DNA of 33,590 nucleotides from Tannerella forsythia. GTDB lineage: Bacteria; Bacteroidota; Bacteroidia; Bacteroidales; Tannerellaceae. Location: assembly GCF_003860135.1 (NCBI RefSeq), contig NZ_RQYN01000033.1:1-33590 (forward strand). The letters run 5' to 3'. Below, one piece after another: positions 8,455 to 16,672 of the stretch; the stretch's first letter is position 1; the number at the start of each line of letters is the position of its first letter. Position numbers and translations under genes: made by a program. The notes beneath the pieces were generated by a model. That model did no database searches and had not been told where the DNA came from. It was given only the letters and a program-made list of their open reading frames with translations.

Positions 8455-8700
8455 AGGCTTTCAGCCCTTCAAACAAGGAATGGGCGTCGATCCCCCACCC
8501 TTGCGGGATGAGGCTAAAATATATCGGGCTTTCAGCCCTTGTATGCTTTTCAGGTGTTGAGTTGTTGAAATGTTTATTTGTTGAGTTGTTGGCCGGCTGA
8601 AGGCTGATTGTTGTAAAAGCCCTGAAAGGGCACCTTAATTCAGCCCAATGCGAAGCGTTGGGGAAAAGGTATCGCATCTCGGCGGAGGGCTGTAAGCCTG
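8455..8700. repeat. REP-like cluster of short triloop palindromes
   Basis: Five small perfect or near-perfect hairpins with 3-nt loops lie close together. They are 8456-8466 (GGCT-TTC-AGCC), 8526-8538 (GGGCT-TTC-AGCCC), 8619-8631 (GCCCT-GAA-AGGGC), 8644-8662 (CCCAATGC-GAA-GCGTTGGG, one G.U pair) and 8688-8698 (GGCT-GTA-AGCC). The loop is GAA or TTC in four of five. This resembles REP-type palindromic elements. The minus-strand frame open across 8453-8710 looks fortuitous. Confidence 0.55.
8526..8596. repeat. Interspersed direct repeat, copy 2
   Basis: This is the partner of 8143-8219. It shares TTCAGCCCTTGTATGC, the TTGAGTTGTTGA words, TGTTTATTTGTTGAG and the terminal TTGGCCGG. The first 13 bp also form one of the triloop palindromes. 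Confidence 0.7.
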
Positions 8701-8842
8701 ACATAATCATCGTCGTACATTCGTACGTCCATGATTAATGGTAAACACCGAACAGTGTATCGCGTAATTTGGGTTTAAGGTAAAGTTTTGTAGTTGATGC
8801 TCGTTCTTAGGATGTTGAATTGTCGGTTAGATGGATATGTAA

Positions 8843-8880
8843 GTAAGGAGCTTTGTCATTCTTTTGACGCAGCTCCCTAC
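8843..8880 (-). terminator. Hairpin downstream of the lipid operon, possible terminator
   Basis: Arms GTAAGGAGCT (8843-8852) and AGCTCCCTAC (8871-8880) pair at 9 of 10 positions, and an inner GTCA/TGAC stem sits within the loop. It lies about 65 bp past the stop of the last operon gene. There is no T-run on either strand, so it may only protect the 3' end of the message. Confidence 0.3.
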
Positions 8881-8944
8881 GAATAGATGGGATGTCGGCC
8901 TTTGTTATCCAAGGTTTGCCCGGTCAAACAGTCTATTTGGGCCG

Positions 8945-9202
8945 TTACTTTGTTCGGTTGGCCTGTACGTATTCGGCCATCGTGCGCACGGATTTGAAGA
9001 TTTCCTTGCCTTGCGCGGGATCTTTGAGCTTAATCCCGTAATTCTTCTCGAGCAATACAATCAGTTCAAGCGCGTCGATCGAGTCAAGTCCCAATCCATC
9101 GCCGAAAAGTTCGCTGTCGTCTCCAATATCTTCAGGCTTCACCCCTTCGAGGTTCAGTACTTTGATCAGTTCGTTTTTAAGTTCTAAAATCAGTTCGTCC
9201 AT
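8945..9202 (-). CDS. Acyl carrier protein (flexirubin/aryl-polyene type operon, ACP 1)
   Basis: An 85-residue acidic protein with the phosphopantetheine attachment motif GLDSIDALEL, attachment Ser at position 41, and the four-helix ACP pattern. It is the last gene of the minus-strand operon, 18 bp after the ketosynthase-like gene. It differs from the second ACP (13918-14163) in sequence and helix II, so the two probably carry different substrates or serve different steps, for example starter loading against chain growth. That division of labour is inference. Confidence 0.9.
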   Translation of the reverse strand: MDELILELKNELIKVLNLEGVKPEDIGDDSELFGDGLGLDSIDALELIVLLEKNYGIKLKDPAQGKEIFKSVRTMAEYVQANRTK

Positions 9203-9220
9203 TGTTTTTTAATTGAGTTA

Positions 9221-9856
9221 TTATCTATTAAATAAGTCGGTCAAATGTCCTGCCGTAAGCGGCAAGGGAGACCGTTTGTCAGTAATTGGTTCGTTGTCTG
9301 ATGAGCAGAGCAACATGCGTCCGTCGAACGTATCGCCGTTTACTTCCGTCCATCCTGCCAGCACGTATCGCATGCCGGTAGCTGTCAGCGTGTCGTCAAC
9401 GATATTACAGATCGTTTCCGGTCGAAAGGCGGGCAGCACATAAAACATTGTTTCGCCGAAAATCTTGTTCCGGATAGCGATTTCGCCCGTCACGATATTC
9501 GGGAGCGTATAGACAAATTCGGCCGGAGAAGGGAAAAAATTCTCTTCGTCGCGAATCGTTTCCTGATACGCCACATCGGCTTCGAGCGACGCGCTACGGT
9601 TGAAGAGCACGATGCCCATATCTTCCTTCGGCTGTTCTCGGTCGAACCCTTTCAGCAGCCATTCGGAGGCGAGAAAGCCGAGTTTCGAGAGCGCATCCAT
9701 TTTGTAAAACTTGCGATAGTCGATTTGAAGACTGCGATACGCGGCAGCAAAGAAATCACGCATCGGGAGATGTTGCCGATCGGGAACGAAACACTTCGTT
9801 CCGTTCAGGCTCACTCCTTCGAGGTTTATCGTACAATATGCATGTATATAATTCAT
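9221..9856 (-). CDS. Truncated beta-ketoacyl synthase-like protein
   Basis: A 211-residue protein with the N-terminal-half features of a thiolase-fold ketosynthase: MDALSKLGFLASEWLL, MGIVLFNRSASLEAD, then FFPSPAEFVYTLPNIVTGEI. It ends before any HGT or GHT histidine motif and has no NAC(x)SG cysteine. It is therefore probably not catalytic alone and may act as a partner or chain-length factor for the ketosynthase encoded next to it; related proteins recur in Bacteroidota polyene-type operons. The start is set by the 4-bp overlap (ATGA) with that gene. The frame is open further upstream to 9940, but only inside the neighbouring gene. Confidence 0.7.
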   Translation of the reverse strand: MNYIHAYCTINLEGVSLNGTKCFVPDRQHLPMRDFFAAAYRSLQIDYRKFYKMDALSKLGFLASEWLLKGFDREQPKEDMGIVLFNRSASLEADVAYQETIRDEENFFPSPAEFVYTLPNIVTGEIAIRNKIFGETMFYVLPAFRPETICNIVDDTLTATGMRYVLAGWTEVNGDTFDGRMLLCSSDNEPITDKRSPLPLTAGHLTDLFNR

Positions 9857-11040
9857 CTTTTTACGGCCTGATCGGGTATATGTTTCGTAAACAGCAGCGC
9901 GGCATTGCATCCTCCGAAGCCTGAAAGCATCTTGACACACCAGCGGCGTACTGTCGTCTGCGTTTCGGATGCGACGCGAAGCGGATGTGTAACCCCGAGC
10001 GTATCGAAGCCATGTGTTTTTAAGACGATCCCCTCGCGGAGGGCTCGGATGGAGATGACGCTCTCTAACACACCTGCCGCACCGAGCGTATGCCCGAAAT
10101 ATCCTTTCAGGCTGTTGACCGGAACATCGGCCAGTCCGGCGCGTGTCAAGGCGATAGATTCCATCTCGTCGTTATAAGGCGTAGCCGTGCCATGGGCATT
10201 GACAAAGGCCACTTCGCCGGAAGAAAACCCTTCAAGAATATGACGCAGGGCGAGGTAGCTTCCTTCGCCCGTGCGTGAAGGCCCTGAGATATGATTGGCG
10301 TCGTTGCGGACGGCTCCGGCCGTCAAAACGACCTCGCCGGCACCGATCTCCTCCGCGCGAAGTTCGGTCAGGATGATTGTCGCCGCGGCCTCCCCGAGAT
10401 TCAGTCCGCAACGATCACGATCGAACGGCTTGCATACCTCTTGCGACAAGGCCTTAAACGACTGGAATCCAGAAATCACAAACCGCGACAGCATATCGGC
10501 GGCAACGACGATGACATGATCGTATCGTCCCGCACGTAATTCACGCTGCGCGGCTATCAACGCCGCAGCACCGGAGATACATGCATTCGAGACAACCAGC
10601 GGCGGATTCGTGTTTCTGAAAAAGCCGGCAATCCGCTCGGCCGATCGCCAAAGAAAGACTTGTTCGGCTTCATGGACGTGGTGTACACGCTCATCGAGCA
10701 GAAAGACATTGCCTTTCGTCGTCGAAAAGATAAAGAGCACCCGCTTGTCTGACGCGTTGATAGCAGCTGTTTGCAAAGCCCCGGCTACCGAAACGATCGC
10801 GGCCTTCTCCAGCTTCGTATAATTGGCCATCGTGGCAGAAGGTACATATTCGGTCTCGGTCTCCGCGAAAATCGTGTTCAAAGCCGTGTCATCGATCTCC
10901 GAGGCCATGAACGGTTCGGGCAGTCCGAAACGCTCACGGTAAAGACGCAATCCGGTCCGCCCCTGCTTCACGTTCCGGTAGTTCTCTTCGGCAGTGAAAC
11001 CCAGCGAAGAGATGATATTATCGCCCGTACAGATCGTCAT
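9853..11040 (-). CDS. Beta-ketoacyl-ACP synthase (KAS II type)
   Basis: A 395-residue condensing enzyme with an intact triad: Cys154 in SNACISG, His283 in NAHGTATPYND and His317 in KGYFGHTLGAAG, plus Lys312. It should extend acyl chains on the operon's ACPs by decarboxylative condensation with malonyl-ACP. The start at 11040 is chosen because it overlaps the thioesterase stop by 4 bp (ATGA); an in-frame ATG at 11091 lies within the thioesterase gene. It is the only complete ketosynthase in the operon, whereas typical aryl-polyene clusters carry two or three. Confidence 0.9.
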   Translation of the reverse strand: MTICTGDNIISSLGFTAEENYRNVKQGRTGLRLYRERFGLPEPFMASEIDDTALNTIFAETETEYVPSATMANYTKLEKAAIVSVAGALQTAAINASDKRVLFIFSTTKGNVFLLDERVHHVHEAEQVFLWRSAERIAGFFRNTNPPLVVSNACISGAAALIAAQRELRAGRYDHVIVVAADMLSRFVISGFQSFKALSQEVCKPFDRDRCGLNLGEAAATIILTELRAEEIGAGEVVLTAGAVRNDANHISGPSRTGEGSYLALRHILEGFSSGEVAFVNAHGTATPYNDEMESIALTRAGLADVPVNSLKGYFGHTLGAAGVLESVISIRALREGIVLKTHGFDTLGVTHPLRVASETQTTVRRWCVKMLSGFGGCNAALLFTKHIPDQAVKR

Positions 11041-11459
11041 AGCTGGCCGTGTTTCTTTTTCCATGCTTCGTAAAACGGCGGGTTCGTCCACATCAGCCGA
11101 TATTCGCGGTCGAGGAAGACTTGTGTCGAGAATCCGGTAGCGATCAAGCTGTCGTCATCGAGGAGCCGGATTTCGTAGTCGAAAATCACCTTGGCCGCAG
11201 GGGTATTGCGGTAGGTGATGTCGATGCGTGCACGTTGCCCGTAGAGCAACGGCTTCTTATATTGAAAGTTCAGATCGACGAGCGGCGCAAAATACTCGTT
11301 GGCGATATACTCATGATAGCTCAGCCCGAACACCCGCCCGAACTCTTCGCGAGCATCTTCGAAATAAAGCGCGTAAGAGCCATGCCAGACGATGTGCATC
11401 GAGTCCACCTCGCTGAACCGTACGTCAAATTCTTTCGATGCCTTTAATACCTTCTCCAT
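11037..11459 (-). CDS. Hotdog-fold acyl thioesterase (4HBT/YbgC type)
   Basis: A 140-residue single hotdog domain with the family signature FSEVDSMHIVWHGSYALYFE, including the Asp that serves as catalytic residue in 4-hydroxybenzoyl-CoA thioesterase relatives, followed by the long helix DAREEFGRVFG. It probably hydrolyses an acyl-thioester, either editing or releasing chains from the operon's ACPs. It overlaps the ketosynthase gene by 4 bp and follows the dehydratase gene by 13 bp. Confidence 0.85.
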   Translation of the reverse strand: MEKVLKASKEFDVRFSEVDSMHIVWHGSYALYFEDAREEFGRVFGLSYHEYIANEYFAPLVDLNFQYKKPLLYGQRARIDITYRNTPAAKVIFDYEIRLLDDDSLIATGFSTQVFLDREYRLMWTNPPFYEAWKKKHGQL

Positions 11460-11472
11460 CCTCTCTCTTTAT

Positions 11473-11925
11473 TTATCTTACACCCGACGGCTCCGTCTGG
11501 TCCGTCAGGAATATTTTCATCGAACCCGAAGCAATCACTTCGTCCCCTACTTCCACCTTCGTTTCGACAAGCGACGTAGAGAAAATTTCTTCCATCACTT
11601 CAACCGTTGTTGTCAGCACTTCTCCAACGAGGGGCGCACGAACGATCGTTATTCCTCTGATCGCGCCGATAAAGCCCACCCTGACGGTGCCGTCACTTTG
11701 CGGCTCCGTGCGGGAACGATAGCCCATCCGCGCAGCGCATGTCTGAGCCATATTCTCAATCAGTCCGGCTTCTTCCATACGGCCGCCATCGGTGCAAAAC
11801 AGGTTTCCTTCCCGTACCGTGAAAGTGCTCCGGGTACTCGTCTCGTCATCATGCGTCAGTTTATCGACCATCACGAAGGGCGGTCGTTGCGGTATCAGTT
11901 CCAGTATATCGAAATCTTTAATCAT
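11473..11925 (-). CDS. FabZ-like 3-hydroxyacyl-ACP dehydratase with altered active site
   Basis: A 150-residue hotdog protein aligning with FabZ-type dehydratases at LIPQRPPFVMVD and EAGLIENMAQTCAARMG. The acidic catalytic residue is present (Glu57). The position of the catalytic His in FabZ (LPHRYPF) is Gln13 here. It may still dehydrate with another residue as base, or it may be a structural partner. In a polyene pathway this step creates each trans double bond after ketoreduction. It lies between the methyltransferase (19-bp gap) and the thioesterase (13-bp gap). Confidence 0.75.
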   Translation of the reverse strand: MIKDFDILELIPQRPPFVMVDKLTHDDETSTRSTFTVREGNLFCTDGGRMEEAGLIENMAQTCAARMGYRSRTEPQSDGTVRVGFIGAIRGITIVRAPLVGEVLTTTVEVMEEIFSTSLVETKVEVGDEVIASGSMKIFLTDQTEPSGVR

Positions 11926-11944
11926 CCGATGAGCGTATAAAACA

Positions 11945-13030
11945 TTATGCTTTCCGGCAAACCAGTATGGAGTGCCCGCTTCTCAGTCCGTCGTGAATCG
12001 TCTCGACCGTCAGCCCGCCGGCTTCGATGCAGCGGATCAGGTCGTCGGAATGATACATCTTACTGTTTCCGTTGGCCATTACCGTAAAATAGAGACTGAT
12101 TTGGGTCAGGCAGTAGGCGGCTACATCGTTAGCTTGCCGGTCCCAAAGCGTTTCCATCACAAATAATCGGGCATGTTCATCCATCGAAGCAGCCGCGCGC
12201 TGAACGATACTTGTAATTTCCGCCTCCGAGAAGCAGTCGAGAAACTGACTCATCCAGATGGCGTCGAAGCCTTGCGGAAAAGGCGCGTCGGGATTCAGTA
12301 AATCGATCGCATAGCCGTCGATGCGTGTCGCGCCGTCTTTGTCTGTAATTTGTTGCTTCATCATGCCGATCTGCTGCGGCAAGTCCATAATCGTCACGCG
12401 AACCTCGTCATTGTAATCTACGCAACGGAGCGCCCATCGGCCTGTATTCCCGCCAACATCGAGCAAACGTGCCGGGTGGTGCGAAAAGACGATCTCCAGT
12501 GCCTCATCGAACGAATGGTCGGAATAAAAGTGATCGAACCGGAGCCAACTTTTCCGCACTTCATCGGGCAATGAGGACAGTCCTTCATAAATCGTTTTCC
12601 ACGATCCGAACACCTTCAGTCCTTCGGGCTTGCCGTTCAGCAAGGCCTCTTCCATCCGATATAGACCGAGATAATTCACGTCGTGATTAAAGTCCATATT
12701 AACCGACATAAGCGGATCGGTCAGCAGCAACCAGCCGGTCTTGGAGAGAACAAACCGCCCATCGACATACAACACCGTTTGCGCCGTGAGCGAAGCCTCC
12801 AGCAGTACTTGAACGGCATAGCGCGAGAGGTTCGTCGCAGCAGCGATTTCGTCGAGGGTCAGCCCGTTTTTGGTCTCGTCCAGCAATCGGAAGATGCCGA
12901 ACTTTATCATCAGTCGCGATACCTGAAACGTTACGGGAGCAAACGCAATTTCGTGTGCCCGTCGTTGCGCCTCAAGAATCCCCATCTGTTCTTTCGTATA
13001 TTTTTTTTCAAGCGCAGGAAACATGTTCAT
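11945..13030 (-). CDS. SAM-dependent methyltransferase (acetylserotonin O-methyltransferase-like family)
   Basis: A 361-residue protein with an N-terminal winged-helix dimerisation domain (residues about 35-105, LTLDEIAAATNLSRYAVQVL) and a C-terminal Rossmann domain whose SAM loop is DVGGNTG at 191-197. This layout is typical of O-methyltransferases acting on aromatic hydroxyls, and such genes occur in flexirubin and aryl-polyene clusters. The specific substrate is inference. The gene starts inside the end of the acyltransferase gene (23-bp overlap). A second ATG at 13024 has GGAAAG 7 bp upstream and could be the true start. Confidence 0.8.
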   Translation of the reverse strand: MNMFPALEKKYTKEQMGILEAQRRAHEIAFAPVTFQVSRLMIKFGIFRLLDETKNGLTLDEIAAATNLSRYAVQVLLEASLTAQTVLYVDGRFVLSKTGWLLLTDPLMSVNMDFNHDVNYLGLYRMEEALLNGKPEGLKVFGSWKTIYEGLSSLPDEVRKSWLRFDHFYSDHSFDEALEIVFSHHPARLLDVGGNTGRWALRCVDYNDEVRVTIMDLPQQIGMMKQQITDKDGATRIDGYAIDLLNPDAPFPQGFDAIWMSQFLDCFSEAEITSIVQRAAASMDEHARLFVMETLWDRQANDVAAYCLTQISLYFTVMANGNSKMYHSDDLIRCIEAGGLTVETIHDGLRSGHSILVCRKA

Positions 13031-13916
13031 CTTTCCAGAAATTATAAAAGTTAAACCACTGTTCGGGATATTTTTTTACGATACACTCCAGCTCGTGAGC
13101 GAAAATACGGGTCATTGCTTCGACCTGCTCGCGCTTCGTGCCTTCTGCCGGCACAGGAATACGCACGATATGGATGCGGTATTGCGAGGTTTTCGTTTTC
13201 AGTGCAAACATGGCCAATACCGGCACATCGAACTGGCGCGCAAGGACGAACGCTCCGACCGGAAAGTCGGCCTTGCCGTTCAGGAACTCGCATTCGACGC
13301 TCTTGCTGCTGCCGAAGGTGCGGTCGCACGGCATACTGACCATCTCGCCTTCTTTCAACGCTTCGTTGATCAGAAAGATATGCGACAGATCTTCCGAAAC
13401 GGGTATCGTGCGAATGTTATTGCGCTCCAGTATCTTCGTTCGGTTTTTCTGTACTTCTTCGGACTCGCCTCCGTATATCAGGCAGTTGATTCGCTTCTGC
13501 TGCTGTCGCAGGAGGTAGCCGCACAGTTCGGGATTCCCCACATGCGCACCCGCGACAATACAGCCGTGCGGGCTCTCCAGCATCGAGGTGAACAAATCGT
13601 TATCGGGACTGTCGACCTTGAAATTCTTTTGTCCCGCATAGACGGCGAAACGATCGAGCATCGCCTGCCCGAAAACAAAATGATTCCGATAGGTGTAAAA
13701 GAACGATTTCAAGGGCGAATATCCATGCTGCCGTCGGAAATAACGATAGATCGATAAATATCCCTTGCGACGAAAAAGCATGTAGAACGGAACGACAAAC
13801 GCGAGAATGACATATCCGACACGGACATTCACGACGGAGAAGGTAATCTTCATCGCTTTTTGCCCCAAAGTGGTGCCACCGGTCACGCCATCCCATTCTC
13901 TCTCTTTTCCCCGCAT
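13008..13916 (-). CDS. LpxL/HtrB-like lipid acyltransferase
   Basis: A 302-residue protein beginning with the Bacteroidota block EWDGVTGGTTLGQKAM. A membrane-embedded stretch lies near residues 30-48, and the acyltransferase motif HX4E is present (His125 to Glu130 in AHVGNPE). Relatives move an acyl chain from ACP to a lipid. In aryl-polyene clusters the corresponding enzyme is thought to attach the finished chain to a membrane lipid, which would make the product envelope-bound. It starts 1 bp after the stop of the ACP 2 gene. Confidence 0.8.
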   Translation of the reverse strand: MRGKEREWDGVTGGTTLGQKAMKITFSVVNVRVGYVILAFVVPFYMLFRRKGYLSIYRYFRRQHGYSPLKSFFYTYRNHFVFGQAMLDRFAVYAGQKNFKVDSPDNDLFTSMLESPHGCIVAGAHVGNPELCGYLLRQQQKRINCLIYGGESEEVQKNRTKILERNNIRTIPVSEDLSHIFLINEALKEGEMVSMPCDRTFGSSKSVECEFLNGKADFPVGAFVLARQFDVPVLAMFALKTKTSQYRIHIVRIPVPAEGTKREQVEAMTRIFAHELECIVKKYPEQWFNFYNFWKDEHVSCA

Positions 13917-13917
13917 C

Positions 13918-14163
13918 TCAGCCTCTAACCTTCGACTCGATGTAATCGTAAAATTCTTTTACCGTAAGTACGTTCGCCATCTCTTCGGGTTTAATCTTGA
14001 AACCGAATGTTTTTTCGACGATGACAACGATATCTACAAAGTCAAGGCTGTCTAATCCCAGATCGTCTTTCAGCAGAGCATCGTCGCGAATGACATCGGC
14101 TTCGATCTCCATTTCCTCGATTAAAAACTGATTGACCTTCGATTCTATTTCTTTTCTTTCCAT
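13918..14163 (-). CDS. Acyl carrier protein (flexirubin/aryl-polyene type operon, ACP 2)
   Basis: An 81-residue acidic protein with the attachment motif DLGLDSLDFVDIVV, attachment Ser at position 39. It precedes the acyltransferase gene with a 1-bp gap, which suggests that it delivers substrate to that enzyme. The 86 bp between it and the ketoreductase gene hold no clear terminator or promoter. Confidence 0.9.
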   Translation of the reverse strand: MERKEIESKVNQFLIEEMEIEADVIRDDALLKDDLGLDSLDFVDIVVIVEKTFGFKIKPEEMANVLTVKEFYDYIESKVRG

Positions 14164-14249
14164 TTCTCTCTTGTTCTCGTTATATCTTTTTTCGTTGTTT
14201 GTTGGAGCATTTAATCGTAAATTGTACCGTACAGTCAGCAGGATAAGGG

Positions 14250-14975
14250 TCAGAACAATCCTCCGTTGATCGAAATCACTTCTCCGGTGATATAAGCGGC
14301 CTCGTCGGAGGTGAGAAAGCCGACGAGCGCAGCGACTTCCTCAGGCTTCCCGAAACGTCCCAGCGGAATATTTTTCTTCAGTTCCGCTTCGTTCAGGTCT
14401 TTTGTCATATCCGTTGTGATAAATCCCGGAGCAACGGCATTGACCGTTACTTTTCGCGGCGCCACTTCCTGAGCCAGCGCTTTCGTCGCACCGATAACGG
14501 CCGCTTTGGCCGCCGAATAATTTGTCTGTCCCGGCATTCCTTTCAAGCCTGAAAGCGACACGATATTGACGATGCGTCCGTTGCGTTTCATCAGCATATC
14601 TTTCAATATGCGTCTCGTGACGAAGAAAAATCCGTTTACCGAGATATCCAGTACGTTCCGCCACTGCGCGCTTTGCATGAAAATCATCATGGCATCCTGA
14701 CGGATACCGGCGTTGTTGACGAGAATGCCGATATGGTCGTCGGGATGCTTCTCTGCCCACTCTTCAAGCGCCTTGTCGACAGACGCCTCGTCCGACACGT
14801 CGAAAGACAGCAGTTCGGCCGTCCCACCATTCGCTTCGATAAGCGCTTTCGTCTCTTCGGCTGCGACCTCGTTCGATGCATAGTTGATTATAACCGGATA
14901 CCCTTTGGCGGCCAATGCCGTGCAGATTGCCCGGCCGATGCCCCGCGAACCTCCCGTAACTAATGCATATTTCAT
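14250..14975 (-). CDS. fabG: 3-oxoacyl-ACP reductase (FabG-like short-chain dehydrogenase)
   Basis: A 241-residue classical SDR. The nucleotide-binding loop GGSRGIG is at 8-14, NNAG at 87-90, and the catalytic set Asn114, Ser140, Tyr153 and Lys157 (YSAAK) is complete and correctly spaced. It reduces 3-oxoacyl-ACP to 3-hydroxyacyl-ACP with NADPH. It is the first gene of the nine-gene operon, with a good ribosome-binding sequence (AAAGGA, complement of 14981-14986) ahead of the ATG. Because it sits in a secondary lipid operon, it is more likely the pathway ketoreductase than the housekeeping FabG; this is inference. Confidence 0.85.
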   Translation of the reverse strand: MKYALVTGGSRGIGRAICTALAAKGYPVIINYASNEVAAEETKALIEANGGTAELLSFDVSDEASVDKALEEWAEKHPDDHIGILVNNAGIRQDAMMIFMQSAQWRNVLDISVNGFFFVTRRILKDMLMKRNGRIVNIVSLSGLKGMPGQTNYSAAKAAVIGATKALAQEVAPRKVTVNAVAPGFITTDMTKDLNEAELKKNIPLGRFGKPEEVAALVGFLTSDEAAYITGEVISINGGLF

Positions 14976-15016
14976 ATAAATCCTTTATTTTCTAACGTGA
15001 TACAATAAAATGAGTG

Positions 15017-15024
15017 CAAAAGTA
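15017..15024 (-). promoter_or_regulatory. Probable promoter of the nine-gene lipid operon
   Basis: TACTTTTG on the minus strand matches TAnnTTTG and lies 42 bp upstream of the fabG-like ATG. The upstream element would be TTCG at 15042-15045 with 17 bp spacing, which is imperfect. Confidence 0.5.
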
Positions 15025-15039
15025 TGAAAAAAAACAATA

Positions 15040-15070
15040 TTCGAAAAACCGGAAATAATTTTTACCTTTG
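15040..15070 (+). promoter_or_regulatory. Probable promoter of cysS
   Basis: TTCG at 15040-15043, one mismatch from TTTG, is followed by 19 bp and then TACCTTTG at 15063-15070. The ATG follows 22 bp later. The palindrome TTCGAA at 15040-15045 would supply the upstream element of both divergent promoters. Confidence 0.55.
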
Positions 15071-15092
15071 CGTCTCTTAACATCAAAGAGAT

Positions 15093-16565
15093 ATGAACAA
15101 TCAACGGAAACTTGTTTTATATAATACTCTTTCGCGGAAGAAAGAAGTTTTTGAACCGCTTCACGCACCGCACGTGGGCATGTATGTCTGCGGTCCCACG
15201 GTGTACGGCGATCCGCATCTTGGTCATGCGCGGTCGGCCATCACGTTCGATATCCTGTTTCGCTACCTGAAACACCTTGGTTATAAGGTGCGTTATGTGC
15301 GCAATATCACCGACGTTGGTCATCTGGAGCATGATGCGGACAGTGGCGATGATAAAATCGCCAAGAAAGCGCGTCTCGAGCAGCTCGAACCGATGGAGGT
15401 CGTGCATTATTACACGTTGCGTTACCATAAGGCGATGGAGCTGCTGAATGTACTTTCACCGAGCATCGAACCGTATGCTTCGGGACATATCATCGAACAG
15501 ATCGCGCTGGTAGAGAAGATCCTGAAGAGTGGCTATGCGTACGAGAGCGAAGGGTCTGTCTACTTCGATGTAGCGAAATATAACCAAGACCATCGGTACG
15601 GCATCCTCTCGAATCGCAATATCGACGATATGTTGAACACCACACGCGACTTGGACGGACAGCAGGAGAAACACAATCCGGTCGACTTCGCACTGTGGAA
15701 AAAAGCGCAACCCGAGCATATCATGCGCTGGCCTTCGCCGTGGGGCGACGGGTTTCCCGGCTGGCACTGCGAATGTACGGCGATGGGAAAGAAATACCTC
15801 GGTGAGCATTTTGATATCCACGGTGGCGGCATGGATTTGATCTTCCCACATCACGAGTGTGAGATCGCACAAGCTGTGGCTTCGCAAGGACGCGACATGG
15901 TACATTATTGGGTACACAATAATATGATCACTTACGAAGGACAAAAGATGGGCAAGTCGCTCGGCAATGCTATCACCCTGACAGAGTTTTTTACAGGCAG
16001 CCATAAGTTGCTTGCAAAAGCATACACGCCCGTCACGATACGTTTCTTTATCCTTCAGGCACATTACCGTAGCACGGTCGATTTCAGCAATGAAGCACTG
16101 CAAGCCTCCGAAAAAGGGCTGGAACGTCTGTTCGAAGCCTACGCCCGATTGCAGAAGTTGACGCCCTCCGACATCTCGACCGTCGACACGAAAGGGCTGC
16201 GCGAAAAATGCGAAGAGGCCATGTGTGACGATATGAACACCCCTATCGTAATCTCTCACCTCTTCGATGCGTGCAAAGCCATCAATACCGTACACGACGG
16301 CAAAGGCACGATCACAGCCGATGAACTGGAGGAGCTGAACTCCGTCTTCCGCCTCTTTATGGAAGACCTCTTGGGGCTCCGCGATACGGCCGCCTCCAGT
16401 GAAACGAACGAGGCTTACCGTAAAGCGATCGATCTGCTCCTTTCCATCCGTCAGCAAGCAAAGCAAAGCAAAGACTGGGCCACGAGCGACCGCATACGCA
16501 ACGAAATGGCGGCACTCGGATTCGTCGTGAAAGATACGAAGGACGGCTTTGAGTGGAGTTTATAA
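15093..16565 (+). CDS. cysS: Cysteinyl-tRNA synthetase
   Basis: A 490-residue class I aminoacyl-tRNA synthetase that charges tRNA-Cys. HIGH is present as HLGH at 42-45 and KMSKS as KMGKS at 285-289. The active-site zinc ligands can be placed at Cys33, Cys228 (in WHCEC), His253 and Glu257, matching the spacing of the E. coli enzyme. The C-terminal DALR-like helical region is present and length is normal. It is divergent from the lipid operon, is monocistronic, and ends at a strong terminator. Confidence 0.97.
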   Translation: MNNQRKLVLYNTLSRKKEVFEPLHAPHVGMYVCGPTVYGDPHLGHARSAITFDILFRYLKHLGYKVRYVRNITDVGHLEHDADSGDDKIAKKARLEQLEPMEVVHYYTLRYHKAMELLNVLSPSIEPYASGHIIEQIALVEKILKSGYAYESEGSVYFDVAKYNQDHRYGILSNRNIDDMLNTTRDLDGQQEKHNPVDFALWKKAQPEHIMRWPSPWGDGFPGWHCECTAMGKKYLGEHFDIHGGGMDLIFPHHECEIAQAVASQGRDMVHYWVHNNMITYEGQKMGKSLGNAITLTEFFTGSHKLLAKAYTPVTIRFFILQAHYRSTVDFSNEALQASEKGLERLFEAYARLQKLTPSDISTVDTKGLREKCEEAMCDDMNTPIVISHLFDACKAINTVHDGKGTITADELEELNSVFRLFMEDLLGLRDTAASSETNEAYRKAIDLLLSIRQQAKQSKDWATSDRIRNEMAALGFVVKDTKDGFEWSL

Positions 16566-16592
16566 CACGCTCCGCTCCATACGGAGATAGGA

Positions 16593-16649
16593 TGGCGGCT
16601 TGACAGGCAGATTTTTCTTTCTGCTTATCAAGCCGCCACTCTTTTTTTT
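16593..16649 (+). terminator. Rho-independent terminator of cysS
   Basis: Arms TGGCGGCTTGA (16593-16603) and TCAAGCCGCCA (16628-16638) pair perfectly over 11 bp. An inner GCAGA/TCTGC stem extends the hairpin, and eight T residues follow at 16642-16649. It lies between convergent cysS and the GH110 gene; on the minus strand no T-run follows. Confidence 0.85.
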
Positions 16650-16672
16650 GCACCTCGTCCGAAATGATCTCT

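Noticed and set aside
8453-8710. 85-codon minus-strand open frame
   Set aside because: It lies entirely in the palindrome and repeat mosaic, and its sequence is dictated by those repeats.
15456-16466. 336-codon open frame antisense to cysS
   Set aside because: It is the complement of a confidently identified cysS gene, with no family features. Long antisense frames arise here from codon bias.
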